This document shows, in pieces, positions 1-9,700 of a stretch of 64,000 nucleotides of DNA. Each line of letters opens with the position of its first letter. Within the stretch, counting starts at the first letter, position 1. The DNA is from a virus, in the IMG/VR virus record IMGVR_UViG_3300024264_000021, positions 1 to 64,000 of that record. One strand, 5' to 3'. The position numbers and the translations under genes were made by a program. Under the pieces are notes generated by a model. The model was not told the origin of the DNA, did no database searches, and worked only from the letters and a program-made list of their open reading frames with translations.

Positions 1-1
1 T

Positions 2-1468
2 TTTGATTTGATGATTAAAAGATTAAAAGAATTAAAATCTTCTTTATTGAGTTTAATAGAAGCAATAGAATCATTAATTGAAATATTAAGTTTAAGTATA
101 GAATTTGAAGGTGTAATTTATGGAAAATATTGTAGAGAGACAGGATTCGAAGGTTATGATAAACTCGCTTCTGATTTAACAAATACTGATAGCTATTCTA
201 AAGTTCCTAGAATAAATTTTAGACCAAGTGACGTTAGTAGCATTAATACATTATTAAGTAGAATGCGTCAAATTGATCCTGTAGAAACGGAAAATTTTAA
301 GAAAACAATAAATTCTTTATTTGCGCAAACAACAAATCATGACGATAAAAACAAACAAATAGAAGACAATGCTCAAATTCAAGTAGGAAATACAGATAGA
401 GTATCTGAAGCTCAAGCCGCAGCAGCATTGGGAGCGTCAATACAAGAAAAGATAGATAGTCTTTCAGACCTTCCATCAAATATACTTAATATCGGAAGCT
501 CATTGTACGCCAATGTGACAGATATAGGTGTTGTTCCTAAAGAAGAATATGAAAAAAATCAAGATGATAATAGTATTAAAATGTATAAAAGTCAGATTTG
601 GCAAGAGATTTCAAAAATAGAAAAGAAACTTTCAAGTGAATTTGGATTTTCTTTAATTTTATTAAGCTATTTACCAAAAGGAATGAACGTATACCCTATA
701 CGGTTTATTGCTGATGCGTTAGGATTAATAGATGAAGAAGGAGATGCGGTCACACAAGAAGGTTTAACCCCACTAGATGAGCAAACGATACTTGACCTGT
801 TACCTAATAAGACGTTACAAGATTTAGAAAATGATTTATCACAACTGAGTGAAGATACGAATCCTTCGGTGGCCATAAAGGCAGAGCCTATTCCGTATAC
901 AATATCTTTTATCCCATTTAGAACAACAGAAAGTTTTGAATTAAATGATTCAAAAACACTCGCTTTATCTAATGATCCAAATTATTTTACAGGAACCTTG
1001 AACGCAGGCAATTATGAATTTAAACTTTTCGGTAAGTTAAATAATAATTATTTACACGGAGTGACCTCAACTTCAGCAATGGAACTTGTGAGATATTCTA
1101 ATTTAATAACAAATGATTTTACATATCGCTATGAGTTTGAGCTAGGAGTAACTTATGATTCTACACAAGCAGGAACAAATGATATTGTACCTGAGATAAA
1201 TAAAATAAATGTGTATATGGGAGTTTTCTTTGAAGGTAGAGAAAATGCATTTCGTTACGCTAAACAATTAAATGGAGATGCTAGTGAAGTTTTTAAATTT
1301 GGAAGGAGAAAAAAGAAAAAATTTATTGGAGAAATTGTAATAGGTCAAGAAGAGTCCTATGTTTTAAAACCGTATATTCTTATAGGTTATGATAATGGTG
1401 ACTTAGATATGCAAAAACTGACCTTTACCATTACAAGTAGTCAAATATTCTTTTATAGAATAAAATAA
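2..1468 (+). CDS. Probable virion structural protein, possibly 5'-truncated
   Basis: I do not recognise a specific family. The frame is open to the left window edge, with TTG at 8 and ATG at 11, so the true start may lie outside the window. The visible 485 residues begin with a leucine-rich helical stretch, have an Ala/Gln-rich middle, and end in a beta-rich C-terminal half (from about residue 290). It lies 40 bases upstream of gp25 in the same orientation as the baseplate wedge genes, so a baseplate or tail role is inferred from position only. Confidence 0.6.
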   Translation, partial: FDLMIKRLKELKSSLLSLIEAIESLIEILSLSIEFEGVIYGKYCRETGFEGYDKLASDLTNTDSYSKVPRINFRPSDVSSINTLLSRMRQIDPVETENFKKTINSLFAQTTNHDDKNKQIEDNAQIQVGNTDRVSEAQAAAALGASIQEKIDSLSDLPSNILNIGSSLYANVTDIGVVPKEEYEKNQDDNSIKMYKSQIWQEISKIEKKLSSEFGFSLILLSYLPKGMNVYPIRFIADALGLIDEEGDAVTQEGLTPLDEQTILDLLPNKTLQDLENDLSQLSEDTNPSVAIKAEPIPYTISFIPFRTTESFELNDSKTLALSNDPNYFTGTLNAGNYEFKLFGKLNNNYLHGVTSTSAMELVRYSNLITNDFTYRYEFELGVTYDSTQAGTNDIVPEINKINVYMGVFFEGRENAFRYAKQLNGDASEVFKFGRRKKKKFIGEIVIGQEESYVLKPYILIGYDNGDLDMQKLTFTITSSQIFFYRIK

Positions 1469-1508
1469 AAAAATATACCTTGATAAATAATTTAAAGGTT
1501 TAATTTAA

Positions 1509-1886
1509 ATGTCAAGATTTTCAGATATAGATTTAAAATTTATACCCCATCCCATATCTAAAAAAGTAAAAAATTTAGATGCTAGAACAACTATATTCCG
1601 TGCATTAAATCACATCTTATTCACAAGACCTGGAGAAAGATTATATAACGCTGAGTTTGGAGTAGGTATTCAAGATTATATCTTTGAATTAAACAGTTTT
1701 ATACAACAAGATATTTTAAAAACAAGTATACAAAATCAAATTGAAAACTTTGAAAAAAGAATAGTACTTGAAGATACTCAAATAGAACAAGATGTAAATA
1801 GTATTACAATATACATAAAATACCGATTAAGATCAAATCCTCAAGAACTGATAACGTTTGAGAAAACATTAAAAAGAATACGCTAA
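1509..1886 (+). CDS. gp25: Baseplate wedge subunit gp25
   Basis: This is a GpW/gp25-family baseplate wedge protein of 125 residues, close to the 132 of T4 gp25. In T4 it links the inner wedge to the sheath and nucleates sheath assembly. The family signatures are visible: RPGER near residue 40, EFGVGI shortly after, and a C-terminal beta strand ending in a basic helix. It is followed by gp6 with a 2-base gap, which is the T4 gene order. No lysozyme motif is present, so it should be read as the structural protein only. Confidence 0.93.
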   Translation: MSRFSDIDLKFIPHPISKKVKNLDARTTIFRALNHILFTRPGERLYNAEFGVGIQDYIFELNSFIQQDILKTSIQNQIENFEKRIVLEDTQIEQDVNSITIYIKYRLRSNPQELITFEKTLKRIR

Positions 1887-1888
1887 CG

Positions 1889-3730
1889 ATGTCAAAAATT
1901 CCATCAGAAAATATCAGCGAATTAGATTTTTTAACAATTAGAAAAAATTTAATAGACTATGTTAAGAACAGTTCAGAATTTAAAGATTATGATTTTGAAG
2001 CATCTGGCTTGAACTTTGTTGTTGATTTATTATCATATAATACACAATATCAATCTTATTATTTAAATCAAGTAGCAAGTGAATTATTTTTAGATACAGC
2101 ACAAAAAAGAAAAAATGCTGCATCAATAGCAAAGCAAATAGGATATTTATCAAATGCAAAAACTGCATCTAAAGCTGAAATAAATTTTAGACTTACTGGA
2201 AATTTATCTGCTAATTATACAAAAAATATATTAGCAGGAACTAAGTTCTTAGGTAAAACAGCCAATGGAAATTTGTATCCATTTATTAGTGAAACTTCTA
2301 TTGTTTTAGCAAATAGTAATCAATTCACATCAAATATAACACTCACTCAAGGCACTTTAATATCAGAAGAAATAGTTGTAAATAATTTATTATTAGAAAA
2401 TAAATTTGAAATTTCTAGTAAAGATATAGATTTAACATACCTTACAGTACATGTTAGAGAAAATGAACTTGAACGATTGCGCACAAAATACAACAGAGTA
2501 TTTGATATTACATTACTTACAGAAGATTCCGAAATATTTTACATAGAACAAAATTATAATGGAAAATATCAAATAATTTTTGGAGATGGAATTTTAGGAA
2601 AAATTATTAAAAATAATAATGTAATTGAATTAAATTATTTGGTTACTTCAGGTGAAGATGCTAATGAGTGTGTAACTTTTGATATTGAAAATAAAAACGA
2701 CTTTGTTAACACGTTTTTAATAGAAACTATTCAATTTTCTTCACAAGGAGAAGATGAAGAAAATGCCGATGATATAAGAAATAATGCAAGAAAATTATAT
2801 TTCAGTCAAAATCGCACAGTCACTGAAAAAGATTATCAAATTATTTTGATGAAATATTTTCCTTTCATAGAATCAATTTCTGTTTGGGGTGGAGAAAAGA
2901 ATACTCCTCCGTTGTATGGTAGTGTATTTTGTGCGATTAAACCAAAAAATAGAGCATTGTTATCTAATTATGAAATAGATTACATAAAGTCAAGACTTGA
3001 CCAATTAAATGTAATTACCATACTACCAAGAATTGTTAATCCCGAATATACTTATATTAAAATTAATGCTAATGTAGTTTATGATTCCTTAGACATTAAT
3101 ATGAATCAAATAGAAATTGTAGATAATGTGAAGAATGTTATATTTGATTATTCTAAAAATAATTTATTAAAATTTTATAGTAATTTTCAATTAGCAAATA
3201 TTACTAAACTTGTAGATGATATAAGTCAATATTTCATGGGTTCATATTTAACTATAAATTTATACAAAAAAAGAAATATTGAAGTTGGGATTGGAGTTTA
3301 TTATAATATAAATTTTAATAACAAGATTAAAAAAGGTTCTTTAACTGCAAGTAGATTTGATTATATTGATAATAATAATAATTTAATATCAAATTGTTAT
3401 CTAAAAGAAAATTCAACATATACAGGCGTTGATATAGTTTTCACAATAAACGTATCCGGTTCAGACGTAGAATTTACACTAAAAGAAAATATAGGTAAAA
3501 TAGATTATGATTCTGGCATTTTTATATTAGAAGGATTTTCACCAACATATATAAGAGAAGATTCATCAGAAATGACATTTGAAATTCAATGTGATGAATT
3601 TATTATTATACCATCTAAAGAACAAATTCTAACAATTTCTATTGATGACATTTATATAACACCTTCTGCATTTATAGATAGGTCATCAACTTCTTCTAAT
3701 TTAGCAAAAGCGGAGTTATTTGATACATGA
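1889..3730 (+). CDS. gp6: Baseplate wedge subunit gp6 (Baseplate_J family)
   Basis: This 613-residue protein matches T4 gp6 (660 residues), which forms the ring holding neighbouring wedges together. The N-terminal block has the conserved pattern around residues 30-70: EASGLNFVVDLLSYNT followed by a Tyr/Asn-rich helix (YYLNQVASE), typical of gp6 and J-like proteins. A central jelly-roll-like beta region (FGDGILGK near residue 230) and the RTVTEKDYQ motif near residue 310 are also family features. The gene overlaps the next one by 4 bases (ATGA), implying translational coupling. Confidence 0.92.
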   Translation: MSKIPSENISELDFLTIRKNLIDYVKNSSEFKDYDFEASGLNFVVDLLSYNTQYQSYYLNQVASELFLDTAQKRKNAASIAKQIGYLSNAKTASKAEINFRLTGNLSANYTKNILAGTKFLGKTANGNLYPFISETSIVLANSNQFTSNITLTQGTLISEEIVVNNLLLENKFEISSKDIDLTYLTVHVRENELERLRTKYNRVFDITLLTEDSEIFYIEQNYNGKYQIIFGDGILGKIIKNNNVIELNYLVTSGEDANECVTFDIENKNDFVNTFLIETIQFSSQGEDEENADDIRNNARKLYFSQNRTVTEKDYQIILMKYFPFIESISVWGGEKNTPPLYGSVFCAIKPKNRALLSNYEIDYIKSRLDQLNVITILPRIVNPEYTYIKINANVVYDSLDINMNQIEIVDNVKNVIFDYSKNNLLKFYSNFQLANITKLVDDISQYFMGSYLTINLYKKRNIEVGIGVYYNINFNNKIKKGSLTASRFDYIDNNNNLISNCYLKENSTYTGVDIVFTINVSGSDVEFTLKENIGKIDYDSGIFILEGFSPTYIREDSSEMTFEIQCDEFIIIPSKEQILTISIDDIYITPSAFIDRSSTSSNLAKAELFDT

Positions 3731-6700
3731 CAACTCCTAAAGAATTGGTTGAAAGTCATATTCCAAATTATTTTTTAGAGCAATATCCTCACTTTGTGAA
3801 GTTTATTGAGGAATATTATAATTTTTTAGAATCATCAGTAATACTTCTTACAGATAATAAAAAATTATCCGTGGGTGACATCATATATGGTTCTCTGTCT
3901 AAAGCAAAAGCCATTGTAAAAATAGTTACTAAAGATAGAGTATATTTTGATTATGAAACAGAAACGAATAATTTTTATAGAAATGAATTATTAGTAAATG
4001 GTATTAGCGGTGAAATATATTTTATTAAAAAATTATATAAGAATATACATCAATATGCTCAGGATATAGAGGAAAATACTAATTACGAAACCGCACTCAC
4101 AGTCTTTCAGAAATACTTTAAAAAGAATGTTTCTCTTGATCATAGTATTTTTCGTAGGTTAGACCCAAATATTCTTACCAAAAAAATATTAGATTATTAT
4201 AAAAACAAAGATACTGAAAATTCTTACTATTGGTTTTTTAGAATATTCTTTGATGATATTATAGAATTATATTATCCGAAAGTAGATATACTGAGACTTT
4301 CTGATAGTGGTTATTACGAACAAAATTTAATACAAATTGAATATAATTCTAGCATAAGTAAATTTAATCAAACTCGCATTTATGCACCTAAATCAAAAGC
4401 ATCTGCTATATGTCGTGACATCATAACTAAAAATCAAAATAACACCACAAAGGCCTTTCTTGATTTAGTTTACATTAATGGAACTTTTAAAGAAAATGAA
4501 ATTATAGTAGGATATGATATTACCACAGGATTAGAAGCAGTAAAAGGTGTAATAAAAAATTCAATTACTGGCTTAAAAATAACAGATGGTGGTATTGGTC
4601 ATAAAGTCGGTGATATGTTTAATTATGGTGATGGTAGAGCAGAAATTACAAAACTTAAAAAACATTCTATTACTAATATAAAAATAAATGACCCTGGTTT
4701 ATGCTATCGTGTGGGTGACCCGATTGTTTTTGACAATGCATTTACAAATGTAGAATATACAGCAAGTGCGTATGTTTCAGAAATTGAAGTAAATCCAACT
4801 CTTACTACTTATTTCAATTCTTTTTACAATATATTAAAAAATAGACCAGTATCTTTTTATGAGGATGAAACATTACTAGATGAAGTTTATGAAAATTCCA
4901 TATTGTTTAGAGATGCTACTCCATTAAAAGAATTACCCAGTGATGTTGTTACTGATTTTCAAATGGGTGGTATAAAAGAAATTACATTTGATGATTCCGG
5001 ATTAGGATATGAATTTGCTCCACCTGTTGTTGCAAAAAATCCTTTACCACAAGCAGAGTTATTGAACTATTTTGATGTTATATTTGATAATAACGAAGCA
5101 AATACTGCATATATTCAGAATGATACTTTAGTTTATATGAAAGGTGGCACAAGTACACCTGGAGATTTTAATGAAGCTATTTGTATTGGAGATGTAACTC
5201 TAGATGCTGATGAAGAACAAATATATTTGAGTGACTTGGATATACTCAGTGAAGACGTAGAAGTTAAAAGATTTATAACACTAAGGTCAGTAAAAGATTT
5301 AGAAACGGATACTTTTGTTGAAATTGAATTAGGACAAAATGAAAGATTTGATAACAATCAAATAAAATTAGATACAACTCTAAATGATTTCAGTGAGATA
5401 GGGTTGCCCTTTGGCACAACTTTAAATTTAGAAATAAAAGATTTAATAAAGATTAATCCTCTTGCAAATAGTGCTAAGTTGGAAAGTGTTTTAGGTGATG
5501 GTGTAGCTCAGATTAAAACACTTCAAATGGGTTTAATGACTAAATCAGATGATGTATTTGAATTTATTCACAATCCAGAAGAAAGAGTGTTTAATCAAGA
5601 TGATATCGCACACGGTTTGAAATCAGAATATGAATATGAAGAAGGGTTGTTCATTGATTCTTTTGATTCTTTCTTAGACAACAGAAGTAAATTATCATCA
5701 AACAAATATATTCATGATGGTTATTATTATCAAAATTATTCATATGAAATACGTACTAAAATACCAGCAAGTTTAATAGAACCTTTACTTTTAGATGAAT
5801 TACATCCTGCAGGATTTTTACATTTTATAAGAAATAAATTTGAACTTGAACTTGACTTTAGAATAAAAACACATGAATTGCATGAAATAGAAATAGACAG
5901 CCGTGGCTACATAATTGCTGAAATATTTGAGCATATAGAAGTAGAAAGATTAAATTTTGCAGATGCAACTATTGGTGATGTTATTAATCAAATAGAATTA
6001 GAAAATGAATTTATTCACAATGAGGAGATTGCAACATCTGAATATCCAGAAATAGAAGTAAATGCAATAGCACCGATTTTTGAAGGATTTCGTTTTTTCA
6101 TAGAAGATATTATATCAAAACCTAGTGAAAATTCATTTAGAGATTTTGATGATTATGGAAAAACAAATGAGAAAAATTCAATTATCACTGATACAAGACT
6201 ATATGATGGTATTGTAGCCGTACAATCTTTTGTGAAAATTATAAATGTTGAAGATGAAGCAAACTGGATTGCTGATGTAATTGGATATAGAAAAAATGCA
6301 ATTGGTTCTTTAGATGCAGATAGAACAATTTATAATTTTAGAGTAAGAGTAGAACGTGTATTTGAACATGTGCCAGATATTGCAAAGGGTGGATATATTG
6401 TAGTAAGAGATCCATTTACCGATTTATATGAACCAAGATTTAGTTCTGATTTACAACAATTTAGCAACGCAGAAATAGAATTTTCTGATACAGAAAGAAA
6501 TGAATATCTACCATTAGTTTCAGGAAATACATTATCCGGCAAAGGTTCTTATTTACCAAATGCAGAAATACTTACAAGAGATTATGGTTGGGTAACTTTT
6601 GAAAATCTAGAACCCTATATGCATGTTGCTAATGTGAAAGAAGATGGTGTTATAGTTTGGCAATTGCCAGATAGTATAGCAACAAGAGAATATAATGGAA

Positions 6701-9700
6701 TAATGCATCAGTATACAGATCATTCAAGTGTGTCTATAACAGTTTCTCCAGACCAAGAATTAGCTTTAGTTACATCAAATAAAATAATTAAAGGACGAAA
6801 ACTATCATCAAAAACAAAACCACCAACAGAACTAGACTTTTTAGCAGTACCTGATGAAACATTAGCCGGTACGGGTAAAAGAGCAATAATGGAATTGAGA
6901 GATATTGATAAAGAAATAGATAAGATTGAAGTTCCATACACAGGATTATTATACTGTCTGACATTGAAGAATAATCAAGATACAATTAAAGTTCCTTTTG
7001 AAGTAGATGAAGGTATATTAGAAGTAATTAGTTGGCAATCATTTATTGAAAATAATTATACTTTACCAAAAGTAACGAAGATAGAAAAAACATTCATTAA
7101 TGTAGATTATGAAAATGTAGCCATAGACCTTGAAAGTTATAGTATAATGCAACCAAGGTCAAATACAATAATATTTGACTATAATACAGTAGATTCAACC
7201 CCTTATCCGATAGTAAATCCTTCGGAAATTTTTTTTTTAACTTCAGCGGAAACACAGCCAACAACACAACCCTCACCCCAAGGGCCGTTGACAGTGGAAC
7301 CCCTACGGACGACTTTCCAGAATAGTGATGTAATTACAGATGAAGTAGATGTAGTATTAACATTAGCTTATCAGCAAGAATTCAAAACTGTATTAGATAC
7401 ATTTGAACATAAATTAACTGAACGACCGACAACATTTACTTCATTTTCTATTAATATAAAAGACTTTTTATTCTTTGAAAGTACAAGCACATTATCCAAT
7501 GACTCTTTTACTGATACTGCAATACGCTCAGTAACAGATGTTCCCCTCCATGTTGTTATTAATATTGATGAACAAATATTACCACTTTCTATTCAATCAT
7601 CTGATGAAGAAAATAATAGTGCGGTATTTTTAAATATTGAGTCTACTGCTGCAAAGTTTGATATTCAGCCGGCTATGGATAAACCCAAAAATAGAATATC
7701 AACACTGTCTTTTGAAAACAGAATACCTGCAATACGTGGAAAAATACCTAAGATTTTCCGAGAAGCGATTCTAATAAATTCAGATGATGATAAGAAAATA
7801 ACACAAATATCTATTGCAGATATTGAAACAGTTCTTTGTCCTGACCATCAATTTGAACCAAAAGCAAAAGTTGTAATTTTAAATTTCTTTGAGGAGTTTG
7901 AAAAGAATAGAGTAAGTTCTCTAATATTATTAGGAAGTATAAATGCGCATCCAGGAACAGAATCTGGATTACCAAGTGTTGAAGTAGAAGATGATAAAAT
8001 TTTAAATTATCACCACATAGATTCATTACAATTAAAAGAACCTGATTTAAGATATGTAATTACAAGATTAAATTTTGCAGATTCAAGTAGTGATACTGAC
8101 CCTGTTATATATTATACCTTTGTGAATTCTACAAACAAAAGCGCATATGGTATAAAACCATCTTCTTATTTTGATTCGGATGAATTAACTTTTGATAGTT
8201 ATGATAATTTTACATTTGATGAAGATAGTTTACTACCTGAAAGAAAATTATTTCAAGAAAGCGAAAATTTTAATGTTGATACTCTAGTTACTTTTGAAAA
8301 TATTGAAGACTTGGATAACTTAAAACCAATATACAACGAAGATAATTTTATAATTTGGTCAACCATAGTTGCTAATGATGTAAATTCTGGTGATATTGAT
8401 TTTATGAGTGTGCATGTGAATCACATTAATAATTTTGCATTTGAACCTTTCAGTTTAGACCCATCATTACCTAGCAAATCAATTCAACAAGACTTTACCG
8501 TAATACCCCCACCTGTTCATAAATTTGTTGGTATATCAGAATCTGGATTTGATCCATTGTCCACTCTAGTAAGTGGAGGTGATAACCCTGCAGTAACTGA
8601 TGTAACACCTTTAGAAACAGATGTAAATCGTAAAATATTTGTTGATGTTTTAAATAGAAATTTATTTTTTAATTTTGATGAAAAAATTGTTGATTACAAA
8701 AACAATTTTATAGTTTATAATCTCCATAAAAAATATAAACCATATTTGGGTGACACAATGCCCGCCACAAGCGCATTGTCAGAACCCTTTTTGTATACAA
8801 GTCCTAAATCAAAGGATTTATCTACAGTATTAGACAAAGAAACTATTTATTTTGCCAACACTGTTATTTTAGATTCTTCTACGGAAGTCATTAGTAAAAC
8901 AGATATAGAAAATCATTTTGAGATAGAAGATAGAAGAAAATACATAACATTAGATACTCAATTTGAGAATTGGAAAAGGCAATTTATTGCTGGATATCTT
9001 CCTGTTAAATTTTCAGATTATGTTTTAGATAAAATACCAAGTGCATTTATTCAAGATGCGATTATTATAAGTAAACGGACAGCAAATGAGGATGTAAGTC
9101 CTCTCGTACATCCAAACAGCATATTCTCAGATGCAGCGCCTCCAGCTATTTATTTTGAATTAGAACTTGCAGAAGCACAAACCGAAATAAAAATTCCTAT
9201 TATAATTGAAGATAGAAATAAGTATGTAGATTTAGGAGATATCATTTTACCATGGACTCCTATTTTAATTAAGGATTATTCTAGAATAAAAATGGATGAT
9301 TATATTCTGGATAAATTACCTTCAGTAAGAATAGATGGTACTTACATAAGAAATGAGAGACAATCAAATACAGAATTACTCACTAATTTTGAATTGTTTT
9401 CATCTCTTTATGGAAACACAACATTTTTAGATTCTAGTTTTGATATCATGGGTGAAATAGAAGAAGACATTGAAAACAATATTATTGATAGAAATAAACT
9501 TATAATTAGAAGTGATTATATCTACCCATATGAATTTACAATCATAGAACATTTTATGAGACCATGGGTTATACGTGAATATAGTCAAGATACATTACCA
9601 TCTGTAACTGCATATCTTGAAGTAGTGCCGATTACAGATTATGTTGAAAATATGGAAGTCATTAATATTGATAATAGAATATTAACAGGAAATACAACAT

